Part shown: one piece after another, positions 8,146 through 15,727 of the stretch | Numbering within the stretch: the stretch's first letter is position 1 | How the letters are laid out: each line of letters starts with the position of its first letter | Source: P52-10 sp041397365 | GTDB taxonomy: Bacteria > Pseudomonadota > Alphaproteobacteria > Rhizobiales > Xanthobacteraceae | Direction: 5' to 3' | Assembly (NCBI GenBank): GCA_041397365.1 | Contig: JAWKWT010000011.1 | Span: forward strand, 62,001-126,000 | Length of the DNA: 64,000 bases | Notes under the pieces: model-generated | Seen by the model: the letters and a program-made list of their open reading frames with translations, nothing else | What the model was told of the DNA's origin: nothing | Databases searched by the model: none | Translations under genes and position numbers: made by a program

Positions 8146-8871
8146 TCATGAAGGGCCCGCCGTGCCCGGGATTTCGACCGTCGCATTTTTTTGCGCAACA
8201 AGATTCAACTCGGCGAGTGCGGGACTAACGGCGTCATAGACGGTTTGTGTACATCCGAGCTCGTCGCGGTCGAAAACTTTCTCGATTTTGAACGTCTGAC
8301 TCACTGCCAGACTCAAAGGATCAATTTGTTCTTTGTAGGAAACCTCCCCAAGATGGACAAGCCGACGCGCTTTAAGATCGAAATCCGACAACCGCTCATC
8401 TAAGGAATCATCCTCAATATCGATCCCGCGGCTCTCGAGATTCTCAGGATACTCGTCCCGAAGGCCCTCCAGATTGCGGGTCAGTTGTTGCGACCATCTA
8501 AAGACATCGCGAAACGCCGAAAAAATCAGAAGGGCGGCGTCACCGATAGTCTTGCTAAACGCAACATAGTTCTCTGGAGAAATTTCACCGATCGACTGTA
8601 TAACTGCGGTCTGAAACCATTCCACACGTACATCACCTTCGGCATTGCCATATTTGGCGTTGAAGGCCGTGTTCCCGCGCAAATCAGCAAGCACGATATA
8701 ATAAAGACCGGGTCGGAAGAGGGTTGAAGCTTCCATTTGGCGGACGCGCTTAATTGCATCGACCGCTGGCACGCGAGCATAAATCGGAATGTTACTGAGA
8801 GCACCTTTGGGAAGATTGAGATATCGCTCCAACCCTTCGACATCATCGTAGAGATCAAAATTGCTCGTCAT
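8146..8871 (-). CDS. Stand-alone class III nucleotidyl cyclase-like protein
   Basis: This soluble protein of about 241 residues has the class III (adenylate/guanylate) cyclase core and little else. Numbering from an upstream GTG at 8877, both metal-binding aspartates are present: D65 in VLADLRGNTAF and D113 in KTIGDAALLIF. K109 sits at a nucleobase-contact position. The segment DPLSLAVSQTFKIE (186-199) aligns without gaps to the DxWGxAVNxAxRxE motif. The contact Asp (D186) is kept, but the transition-state Asn is Ser193 and the Arg is Lys197. No membrane, HAMP, GAF or receiver domain is present. I prefer the ATG at 8871, which follows a G-rich site. A promoter and inverted repeat lie just upstream. 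Small lone cyclases of this type occur in Pycsar anti-phage systems (cCMP or cUMP), but the product nucleotide cannot be predicted here. Confidence 0.7.
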   Translation of the reverse strand: MTSNFDLYDDVEGLERYLNLPKGALSNIPIYARVPAVDAIKRVRQMEASTLFRPGLYYIVLADLRGNTAFNAKYGNAEGDVRVEWFQTAVIQSIGEISPENYVAFSKTIGDAALLIFSAFRDVFRWSQQLTRNLEGLRDEYPENLESRGIDIEDDSLDERLSDFDLKARRLVHLGEVSYKEQIDPLSLAVSQTFKIEKVFDRDELGCTQTVYDAVSPALAELNLVAQKNATVEIPGTAGPS

Positions 8872-8889
8872 CGCCACCCCCAGCTCCGT

Positions 8890-8919
8890 ATAAAACTACC
8901 GTCAGACCCAGCGTTTCAA
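8890..8919 (-). promoter_or_regulatory. Candidate sigma-70 promoter of the cyclase gene
   Basis: On the minus strand TTGAAA (8919-8914) and TTTTAT (8895-8890) are separated by 18 bases, placing a start site about 10 bp before the cyclase start codon. One arm of the 15-bp inverted repeat fills most of the spacer and overlaps the -10 element, so a protein bound there would be expected to block transcription. Confidence 0.45.
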
Positions 8920-8934
8920 TCTGACGGTAGTTTT
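8892..8934. repeat. Perfect 15-bp inverted repeat upstream of the cyclase gene
   Basis: AAAACTACCGTCAGA (8892-8906) and TCTGACGGTAGTTTT (8920-8934) are exact reverse complements around a 13-base spacer. The A-tract, stem and T-tract also give it the look of a two-way terminator. The same core recurs at 6573-6586 and 8958-8969, so it is more likely a protein-binding repeat than only a hairpin. Confidence 0.85.
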
Positions 8935-8957
8935 CTCGACCGCTCGTTTCGGCCCAC

Positions 8958-8985
8958 AAACTACCGTCAAAAACACCGTCTAAAG
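8958..8985 (-). repeat. Third exact core copy plus a degenerate copy of the TGACGGTAGTTT repeat
   Basis: The minus strand carries TGACGGTAGTTT (8969-8958), preceded in tandem by the variant AGACGGTGTTTT. Together with the inverted repeat next to it, this puts four repeat units within about 95 bp just upstream of the cyclase gene and within about 280 bp of the guaA boundary. Confidence 0.65.
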
Positions 8986-9164
8986 TTTTTGCTGCCCCGG
9001 ATGCATTTTCGCAGTTCGGAAGACATTCTACGGGAAATCAATAACTTAGAAAAAAGGCGACAGGTCAATTGACGATGCACCGTGGATAGTAACTGAAACA
9101 TCCCATAACCCTCTATTTTTCCTACGCTATTCCTCTCCAGAGCCCTCCTCAGTATCCCACACCC

Positions 9165-9182
9165 TCACTCCCACTCGATCGT
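9165..9182 (-). repeat. guaA 3' end acting as island attachment site (proximal copy)
   Basis: The last codons of guaA (T-I-E-W-E-stop) contain the 11-bp core TCCCACTCGAT at 9169-9179 that is repeated at 6353-6363. The guaA end is intact with a TGA stop, whereas the displaced copy ends in TAA, as expected if the element brought its own copy of the gene end. Confidence 0.7.
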
Positions 9183-10760
9183 ACCGGGCGGCTTGCTGGT
9201 GACGTCGTAGACGACGCGGTTGACGCCCTTCACCTCGTTGATGATGCGGGTGGCGGTTGCGCCGAGAAAGCGCATGTCGAACGGATAGAAATCCGCCGTC
9301 ATGCCGTCCGTCGAGGTGACCGCGCGCAGACCCACCACATAATCGTAGGTGCGGCCGTCACCCATCACGCCGACGGTCTTCACCGGCAGCAGGACGGCGA
9401 ACGCCTGCCAAATCGTGTCATACAAACCGGCGCGGCGGATTTCCTCGATATAGATCGCATCCGCCAGCCGCAAAATGTCGAGCTTCTCCACCGTGATCTC
9501 GCCCGGACAGCGGATCGCCAAGCCCGGCCCCGGAAACGGGTGGCGGCCGACGAACACGTCCGGCAGCCCCAGCTCCTTGCCGAGCACCCTCACCTCGTCC
9601 TTGAACAGTTCACGCAACGGTTCGACGAGCTTCATGTTCATGCGCTCGGGCAGACCGCCGACATTGTGGTGCGACTTGATCGTCACCGATGGACCGCCGG
9701 TGAACGACACGCTTTCGATCACGTCCGGATACAGCGTTCCCTGCGCAAGAAACTCAGCGCCGCCGATCTTCGATGCCTCCGCCTCGAACACGTCGATGAA
9801 CAGCCGGCCGATGGTCTTGCGCTTCTGTTCGGGATCTGTGACGCCGGCGAGTTCGCCGAGAAACTGCTTTGAGGCATCCACATGCACAAGCGGGATGTTG
9901 TAGTGATCGCGGAACAGGTTCACGACCGTTTCGGCTTCCGCCAGCCGCAGCAGGCCGTGATCGACGAAGACGCAGGTGAGCTGGTCGCCGATCGCCTCGT
10001 GAATCAGCACCGCCGCGACGGCCGAATCGACGCCTCCCGAAAGGCCGCAGATCACGCGTCCCTTGCCGACCTGAGCGCGGATCTTGTCGATCGCCTCCTC
10101 GCGGAACGCGCGCATCGTCCAGTCGCCTTTCAGGCCCGCGACCTTGCGCACGAAATTGCCGATCAGTTTTGCGCCGTCCGGCGTGTGCACCACCTCGGGA
10201 TGGAACTGCATCGCGTAAAATTTCCGCGCATCGTCGGCGATGACGGAGATCGGCGAGCCGGCCGCCTTGGCCACGCCGCGAAATCCGTCGGGAAGCTGCG
10301 TCACGCGATCGCCGTGGCTCATCCAGACATCGTGGCGCTCGCCCTTCGCCCAAACGCCGTCGAACAGGATGCAGTCATCGGTGATCTCGATCGTCGCGCG
10401 GCCGAACTCGCGATGGTGGCCGGCCTCGACCTTGCCGCCCAATTGCTGCGCCATGGTCTGTTCGCCATAGCAAATGCCGAGCACCGGCACGCCGGCAGAA
10501 AAAATCGAGGCGGGCGCGGACGGCGCATTGGCGTCGAGCACGGAGGCCGGTCCGCCCGACAGGATCACGGCTTTCGGCCGCATCTCCCGAAACGCCTGTT
10601 CGGCTTTCTGAAAAGGGACGATTTCCGAATAGACGCCCTGCTCGCGCACGCGCCGCGCGATGAGCTGCGTCACCTGACTGCCGAAATCGACGATCAGAAT
10701 CTTGTCATGCGCCGATGCCGGAAGCGGCTCGGAGCGGGTCTTTTCAGGGGCTGAGGTCAT
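9165..10760 (-). CDS. guaA: GMP synthase (glutamine-hydrolysing)
   Basis: This 531-residue enzyme converts XMP, glutamine and ATP to GMP, the last step of guanine nucleotide synthesis. The N-terminal class I amidotransferase carries the nucleophile Cys97 in VLGICYGEQ and a later MQFHPEVVHTPDG histidine/glutamate segment. The ATP-pyrophosphatase domain has the P-loop CGLSGGVDSAVAA. The C-terminal dimerisation domain ends in PPGTIEWE, the conserved end of the family. Length is normal. It is last in a minus-strand block that begins with guaB, so both GMP-branch enzymes lie within 9 kb. The island described above is inserted at its 3' end without damaging the protein. Confidence 0.97.
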   Translation of the reverse strand: MTSAPEKTRSEPLPASAHDKILIVDFGSQVTQLIARRVREQGVYSEIVPFQKAEQAFREMRPKAVILSGGPASVLDANAPSAPASIFSAGVPVLGICYGEQTMAQQLGGKVEAGHHREFGRATIEITDDCILFDGVWAKGERHDVWMSHGDRVTQLPDGFRGVAKAAGSPISVIADDARKFYAMQFHPEVVHTPDGAKLIGNFVRKVAGLKGDWTMRAFREEAIDKIRAQVGKGRVICGLSGGVDSAVAAVLIHEAIGDQLTCVFVDHGLLRLAEAETVVNLFRDHYNIPLVHVDASKQFLGELAGVTDPEQKRKTIGRLFIDVFEAEASKIGGAEFLAQGTLYPDVIESVSFTGGPSVTIKSHHNVGGLPERMNMKLVEPLRELFKDEVRVLGKELGLPDVFVGRHPFPGPGLAIRCPGEITVEKLDILRLADAIYIEEIRRAGLYDTIWQAFAVLLPVKTVGVMGDGRTYDYVVGLRAVTSTDGMTADFYPFDMRFLGATATRIINEVKGVNRVVYDVTSKPPGTIEWE

Positions 10761-10928
10761 GGAAAGCCAATACGCGGAACAGTCAGGCGCGGCAATATCG
10801 GCCCGAGATTCCGCGCGACTTCCGGCGGATCATCCACATCTAGCAAAATAGATCAGTATTATTGACCTACATTGCTCTCCCGGAATGCCAGCACAAATGT
10901 GAGGGAAACTCATATCTGAGACAGCTAC

Positions 10929-10956
10929 GGCATACTCCGCCTTGGCGGAGCATGCC
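10929..10956 (-). terminator. Hairpin downstream of the small secreted protein gene
   Basis: GGCATACTCCGCC (10929-10941) and GGCGGAGCATGCC (10944-10956) pair over 13 bp with one mismatch and a two-base loop. A second, weaker stem GTTTCG/CGAAAC follows at about 10958-10982. They lie between the 11006-11272 gene and guaA and probably limit read-through. No T-run is present. Confidence 0.5.
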
Positions 10957-11005
10957 GGTTTCGGACGAGAGACCCCGAAACGGATTTCAGTCGGCGAGTT
11001 GAAAC

Positions 11006-11272
11006 TCAGACACCGTTCTGGCGCAGCACCGCGTTGCAGGCTTGCGAGATTTTCGTCCGGTTCTGCTGGAGGCAGTTCAGAATCGTCAGGTCGCTTTCGT
11101 TGATGAGAGCCTTGCAGTAGCGCGACACATCGCGGCCGCATGCCCGCTCCTCGATTTCCCGTCCTGTCGGGGCCTGACGCTGCTGCTGCTGGGCAAGCGC
11201 CTGCGTCGCGAACGAGAAACCAACCAGGGCCGCGAGCAACACCGGCTTCAACATCTTACCCTTCAGCATCAT
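11006..11272 (-). CDS. Small secreted cysteine-containing protein
   Basis: The 88-residue product starts MMLKGKMLKPVLLAALVG and has a signal peptide with a cleavage site after ATQALA. The mature part contains cysteines in ACGRDVSRYC, LNCLQQN and QACNAVL, a spacing that suggests two disulfides in a small helical periplasmic protein, similar to short cysteine-rich-repeat proteins common in Rhizobiales. The start at 11272 is supported by AAGAAGAGG directly upstream; the frame's further extension to 11323 lacks support. It sits between rsmB and guaA on the same strand. The function is unknown. Confidence 0.7.
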   Translation of the reverse strand: MMLKGKMLKPVLLAALVGFSFATQALAQQQQRQAPTGREIEERACGRDVSRYCKALINESDLTILNCLQQNRTKISQACNAVLRQNGV

Positions 11273-11333
11273 ATTCCTCTTCTTGCGCGCGAATGAACTG
11301 TCGATTCCGACACTACAGCACAAGAACCGGGGC

Positions 11334-12638
11334 CTAATGAGGTCTTTTCAAGACAGAGACGAAGAACCCATCTGTTTTCGTGCGGTGTGGCGTCATCAAC
11401 ACACCCTCGTTCGAGAGCCGCGCGGCGGCCTGGAACCCAGGCGCCTTATCCACAAGGGAACAGATCACATCCGCCGCAGGAACAAGCTGAAAACCCGCAC
11501 AGCGCGAAAGGAACGACCGAATCTGTTCGCCGTTCTCGCTCGGCAGCACCGAGCAGGTGATGTAGGCCAGCCGGCCGCCGGGCTTCACCAGTTCGGCCGC
11601 GCGGTCGAGAACCTCGCTTTGATCCTTGCGCCGCTGCTCCAGCGCGCCGGGACGCATGCGCCACTTCGCATCCGGATTGCGGCGCCAGGTGCCGGCTCCC
11701 GTGCAGGGCGCATCGATCACGACGAGATCGGCCGAGCGCCTCAGATCGGCCAGCGGATCGTCCCCCTTCGGCGTGCGGACATCGGCATTGTGAACGCCGG
11801 CGCGCGACAGCCGCTCGTGGATCGGCGCAAGCTGACGCTTGTCACGATCGGTCGCGATCAGGCGGCCGCGACCGCCCATCATCGCAGCCAGCGCAAGCGT
11901 CTTGCCGCCCGCGCCCGCGCAAAGATCGATGACCTGCTCGCCGGGCTTCGCCTGCGTGAACAGCGCCGCGAGCTGCGAGCCTTCGTCCTGAACCTCGACC
12001 GCCCCTTTGAGGAAATCCGGCTCGGACTGGATGCCGGGGCTGCGCGCATCGACATCGAGCGCGATGCGAAGTCCCCATGGCGACCACGGCGTCTGCTTCG
12101 CGCCGAGATGCTTGAGCGATCCGAGCACCTTCTCGCGATTGGATTTCAGCAGATTGACGCGCAGGTCGAGCGGCGCGCGGTTGGCCATCGCCGCGGTCTC
12201 CGCGCGGCAACCGTCGCCGAACGCGGCATGAAGCTCCTCCTCAAGCCATTTCGGATAATCGCCCGCGACATCGGCCGGCGCGCCGTCAAGATCGCGCGTT
12301 TCCAGCGCGAGCCGTTCGGCGTCGGTCAGCGGCGCGGGCGCAAAGCGTCCGCCGTCGCAAAGCGATGCGATGCGAGCCGCATCCAGTCCACGCTGAAGCT
12401 TCAGCATGCCACAGAGCCGCGCGCGCGGCGTGTCGTCATCCATGATCCAGGCGGACGACGCGCGCCGGCGCAACACGTCATAGACGAGGCCGGCGATCGC
12501 CGAACGGTCGCCGGAGCCGGCGAAGCGATGAGCTGTGCCCCACTCCTTCAACGCGTTGGCCGCCGGAATGCGCTGCGCGTCGATGGCGGCCATTACCTCG
12601 ATGGCCGCGGACAGGCGTGCCGCTGGTGTCATGAACAA
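11334..12638 (-). CDS. rsmB: RsmB-type 16S rRNA m5C methyltransferase (NOL1/NOP2/Sun family)
   Basis: This 434-residue AdoMet-dependent RNA cytosine-C5 methyltransferase has an N-terminal NusB-like helical region. The catalytic domain follows, with the AdoMet motif VIDLCAGAGGKTLALAA, the catalytic-loop motif VIDAPCTGAGTWRRNPD and the second cysteine motif ITCSVLPSENGEQI. The two cysteines (DAPC and TCS) are the paired nucleophile and release residues of the family. RsmB methylates C967 of 16S rRNA in E. coli; several paralogues exist, so the exact target is inferred. It lies between the MAPEG gene and the small secreted protein gene, an arrangement I recall from other Nitrobacteraceae. Confidence 0.85.
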   Translation of the reverse strand: MFMTPAARLSAAIEVMAAIDAQRIPAANALKEWGTAHRFAGSGDRSAIAGLVYDVLRRRASSAWIMDDDTPRARLCGMLKLQRGLDAARIASLCDGGRFAPAPLTDAERLALETRDLDGAPADVAGDYPKWLEEELHAAFGDGCRAETAAMANRAPLDLRVNLLKSNREKVLGSLKHLGAKQTPWSPWGLRIALDVDARSPGIQSEPDFLKGAVEVQDEGSQLAALFTQAKPGEQVIDLCAGAGGKTLALAAMMGGRGRLIATDRDKRQLAPIHERLSRAGVHNADVRTPKGDDPLADLRRSADLVVIDAPCTGAGTWRRNPDAKWRMRPGALEQRRKDQSEVLDRAAELVKPGGRLAYITCSVLPSENGEQIRSFLSRCAGFQLVPAADVICSLVDKAPGFQAAARLSNEGVLMTPHRTKTDGFFVSVLKRPH

Positions 12639-12660
12639 GCATCCGGATCGGTTGAAAACA

Positions 12661-13083
12661 TCAAAGGACAGACAGGATCTTCAGGGCGAACACGATCCAC
12701 ATGACGAGCAGGACGATGACGCCCGCCGAGAACGCAAGCGAGCGCTGCTTGACGTTGTTCGACGTGACGAAGATGCCCGCATGCGCATATCGCGTGACCA
12801 CGAACACCCACGACAGAAGAACGAAAAGCAGATCAGCCTGGCGCAGCGGCAGCGCCAGCGCCACCAGCACGTAAAACAGCACCGGAAACTCGAACTGGTT
12901 CTTCAGGCAGTTTGCGAGTTGCGTCGCTTTCGTCGGCCAGTTCGGCTCGCCCAGGGCGATATCGCGCAGATGCACTTCGCGCGAGACGAGCGCGCCGCGA
13001 CGCTCCTTGCCCATCCAGAACAGGAGAACGAACACCAAGAGAACATGCACGAAGACCGGCAGAAGCACCTCGGCGACAGACAT
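12661..13083 (-). CDS. MAPEG-family membrane protein
   Basis: The 140-residue protein has four predicted membrane helices: near the N-terminus (VLLPVFVHVLLVFVLLFW), two central (FPVLFYVLVALALPL, LLFVLLSWVFVVTRY) and C-terminal (AGVIVLLVMWIVFAL). The pattern of ANCLKNQFEFPVLFY followed by RYAHAGIFVTSNN is characteristic of MAPEG proteins, which include glutathione-dependent enzymes of lipid and peroxide metabolism. Bacterial members are mostly uncharacterised. It lies 22 bp upstream of rsmB on the same strand and is probably co-transcribed with it. Confidence 0.8.
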   Translation of the reverse strand: MSVAEVLLPVFVHVLLVFVLLFWMGKERRGALVSREVHLRDIALGEPNWPTKATQLANCLKNQFEFPVLFYVLVALALPLRQADLLFVLLSWVFVVTRYAHAGIFVTSNNVKQRSLAFSAGVIVLLVMWIVFALKILSVL

Positions 13084-13180
13084 AAGACCCTCCGGCGCGC
13101 CGGGCGTGGCGCGGTCATCCGCTATATAGCGTTTTCGAGCGAGGTGGATACCGGTTCGCGTGAAGAAAAGGCGTCAAAAC

Positions 13181-13228
13181 AAAAAGCGGGAGCTTCGGTT
13201 CTGATGGAAACAGAATCGAAACTCCCGC
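13181..13228 (-). terminator. Rho-independent terminator of the MFS/oxidoreductase transcript
   Basis: On the minus strand GCGGGAGTTTCGATTCTG pairs with CAGAACCGAAGCTCCCGC across a 7-base loop (13186-13228, 18 bp with one mismatch and one wobble pair), and TTTTT follows at 13185-13181. It lies about 160 bp after the oxidoreductase stop. The remainder of the 300-bp gap to the MAPEG gene holds only short GC-rich stems and no gene. Confidence 0.85.
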
Positions 13229-13389
13229 GGGCCGGATTCAGCGAAGCAAATGCGATCCGAGGATCGCCTTTCCGAAGGCGAGAGACCCTCCGAGCGAGCG
13301 CGGCACTCACGCGCGATCCTATCGAAGGATGGAACCGACGCAGAGGGAACCGGCCGGTCGCCGCAGAAGTTCGGCTCCGGCTTTCCGGC

Positions 13390-14415
13390 TCAGAGCCGAT
13401 CCGGGCCGACGCGCACGAGTTGCTTGCCGAAATTCTCGCCGCGCAGCATGCCCATGAACGCGGCCGGCGCATTGGCAAGACCTTCCGCGACGGTCTCGCG
13501 GTGCTTGATCTTTCCGGCGGCGAACCAGGTGCTCACGTCGCTGACGAAATCATTGTAGCGCGAGGCGAAATCGCTGACGATGAAGCCGCGAATGGTCAGG
13601 CGTTTGGTCAGCACGTTGCGCATCAGGAACGACATCGCCGTGCCGCCCTTCTCCTCCTCGAAGGCATTGTACTGGGCGATCAGGCCGCACACCGGAATCC
13701 GCGCAAACGGATTTAGCAGCGGCAGCACCGCCTCGAACACCTTGCCGCCGACATTCTCGAAGTAGACGTCGATGCCTTTCGGGCAGGCGGCGCTCAGCTT
13801 CGCCGCCATGTCGGGATCGCGGTGATCGATGCACGCATCGAAGCCGAGAACGTCGGTCACATATTTGCATTTCGCAGGCCCGCCGGCGATGCCGATCGCC
13901 CGCGCGCCCTTCAGCTTGGCGATCTGCCCGACCACCGAGCCGACGGCGCCGGACGCCGCCGCCACCACGACGGTTTCGCCGGCCTGCGGTTTGCCGATAT
14001 CGAGCAATCCGGTGTAGGCGGTCATGCTCGGCATGCCGAGCACGCCGAGCCCCGTCGAGAGCGGCGCGATCTTCGGATCGATCTTTCGCAGGCCGCGTCC
14101 GTCGGACACCAGATGCGTCTGCCATCCGGCGCGGCAGACGACGTAGTCGCCGACATCGAACCCATCGACGCCGGATCTGACGACCTCGCTCACGGTTCCG
14201 CCTTCCATCACATCGTCGATACGAACCGGCGGCGCATAGGACGGCGCATCGCTCATCCGCCCGCGCATGTAGGGATCGAGCGACAGCCACACCGTCCGCA
14301 GCAGCATCTGTCCAGGTCCGCGCACCGGCAGCGGAATATTTTCCAGGCGGAAATTGTCGGGCTTGGGTTCGCCGACGGGGCGCGACGCGAGAACGATACG
14401 TTGTGCCTGGGTCAT
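13390..14415 (-). CDS. NADP-dependent oxidoreductase, CurA/leukotriene-B4-dehydrogenase type
   Basis: The 341-residue product is a zinc-free medium-chain reductase. It begins MTQAQRIVLASRPVGEPKPD, has the segment LSLDPYMRGRMSD, the NADP loop AAASGAVGSVVGQIAKLKG, and FENVGGKVFEAVLPLLN, all hallmarks of the prostaglandin reductase/CurA family that reduces the double bond of alpha,beta-unsaturated ketones and aldehydes. The ATG at 14415 has AGAAGGA nine bases upstream, so it can be translated on its own. Upstream, however, the frame stays open into the MFS gene with no stop codon between them, giving a 741-codon fused frame. A strong terminator follows. Confidence 0.85.
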   Translation of the reverse strand: MTQAQRIVLASRPVGEPKPDNFRLENIPLPVRGPGQMLLRTVWLSLDPYMRGRMSDAPSYAPPVRIDDVMEGGTVSEVVRSGVDGFDVGDYVVCRAGWQTHLVSDGRGLRKIDPKIAPLSTGLGVLGMPSMTAYTGLLDIGKPQAGETVVVAAASGAVGSVVGQIAKLKGARAIGIAGGPAKCKYVTDVLGFDACIDHRDPDMAAKLSAACPKGIDVYFENVGGKVFEAVLPLLNPFARIPVCGLIAQYNAFEEEKGGTAMSFLMRNVLTKRLTIRGFIVSDFASRYNDFVSDVSTWFAAGKIKHRETVAEGLANAPAAFMGMLRGENFGKQLVRVGPDRL

Positions 14416-15615
14416 GTCGATATCCTTCTGTCTGCAATACTCAGCCGGCTGGTTTCTCCTCTCCATAAATTGCCAGATCATTGCAAGCGCTAATGCGCAG
14501 GCCATCAATGCATATGTGGAGGTGTAGCCCAGCGAGGCCACGCCGACCGTACCGAAAAACGCGCCGCAGGCGAGCCCCACATCGGTCCATGTGGAATAGG
14601 ACGCCAGCGCGCCGATGCGGTCGGCCGATTTTTGCGCCGCAAGAACAGGCCCCACGGTTTGCAACAGCGCGCGGGAGAAAATCACGATCACGGCCCCCGC
14701 ATAGACGAAGCCGCCCGCGATTACCGCGAGCCCGAGAATGACGACCATCGTACACGGGATCAGCAGCCGCGCAGCTCCGATCCGGTCGGTGATCGAGCCG
14801 CTCGCAAAGGCCAGCGTGATGCCGACGACGCGCTGAAACGCGATGATGAGCGCCGCGCCGATGATCGCCTGCGAGGCGGGCATGAAGCCGGACAGCAGCA
14901 CAGAGATCGTCGTTCCGAGAACGCCGTCGGCCGCGAAGGCGAGGCCGAAAAACAGCACGTTCAGCGGCGTCGGCGTCCAGCGTTTCGGGGCGCGCACCTC
15001 GTCTTTGGATTGGGACGGCAGCGCCGGCAGCAGGAAGGCGAGCGGAACCGCGGCAAAACTCAACAGCCCGTACAGAACGAATGTCTGGTGCGGACCGATC
15101 GTGATGCAGAGCGGCCCCACCGCCAGCAGCGCGAGGAACGGACCGGCGATGCTCGCGGCGCGGCTGACGCCGATGCGCTTGCCGGCGCCGCGGCCGTCGC
15201 CATAGGCGTAGGCGGTCATCGTCAAATTGAGGACGCCCCATGACGCGCCCCAGATGCAGCGGGCGATGAACAGCACGACGAAGCTTCCCGCCAGCCCATA
15301 GGCGATCGTCGTCAGCGCCGCCAGCAGACACGCGGTCGCCGTCAGCATGTTCGCGCCGAACCGCCGCGCCAGCGGCCCGACCCAGCCATAGCCGAGAATC
15401 CGCACGACGCGGTTCACCGACAGCAGCACGCCGACCAGAAACGCATCCAGCCCGAACGACGCCGCATACAGCGGAAGCACGATGTAGATGACGCTATCGC
15501 CGAACCACGCAATGCTCAGGCACGCGCCGGAGATGATGGTATTGCGATAGCCTTGCTCGGCTGGAGCGGTTTCCTGCGGCTCCCTGTCCTGTTCCTGTGC
15601 CGCCACCGGCCGCAA
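14416..15615 (-). CDS. MFS transporter, reading frame continuous with the downstream oxidoreductase
   Basis: About 385 residues form a 12-helix major facilitator: the first helix follows TIISGACLSIAWFGDSVIY, a GPLARRFGANM loop sits between helices 2 and 3, and the last helix ends near ALALAMIWQFMERR. The charged, alanine/glutamate-rich N-terminus is cytoplasmic. The substrate is unknown. No stop codon separates the last helix from the MTQAQR start of the oxidoreductase; the linker is NQPAEYCRQKDID. A TGA lies one base out of frame within GGCTGAGTA, so the transporter gene may originally have ended there and been fused by a one-base change. A functional fusion is possible but unusual. Confidence 0.7.
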
Positions 15616-15727
15616 AACTCCCGAAAGCCCGCGCAGTTGAATTTGCGCTGCATCGTTTTAGAAGATGACATCTTTGGCACGATGGCATTCGAAAGCAAGG
15701 GCGACGAATGGAGGTAAGCTCGGAGTT

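Larger units (their letters stand above)
6349..9182. mobile_element. Small genomic island inserted at the 3' end of guaA
   Basis: The segment between guaA and the metal ATPase is visibly AT-richer than its surroundings. It is bounded by copies of the guaA 3' end: the functional one (9165-9182) and a displaced one (6349-6366). It holds a class III cyclase-like gene, a damaged zinc-ribbon gene, a short ORF, and repeated TGACGGTAGTTT sites near both ends. No integrase or transposase is recognisable inside. It could be a decayed remnant or a small element mobilised by an integrase supplied elsewhere. guaA is a known integration hotspot for genomic islands. Confidence 0.7.

Noticed and set aside
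8892..8985. CRISPR-like array formed by the TGACGGTAGTTT units
   Set aside because: Units are only 12-15 bp, change orientation, have unequal spacers, and no cas genes are present.
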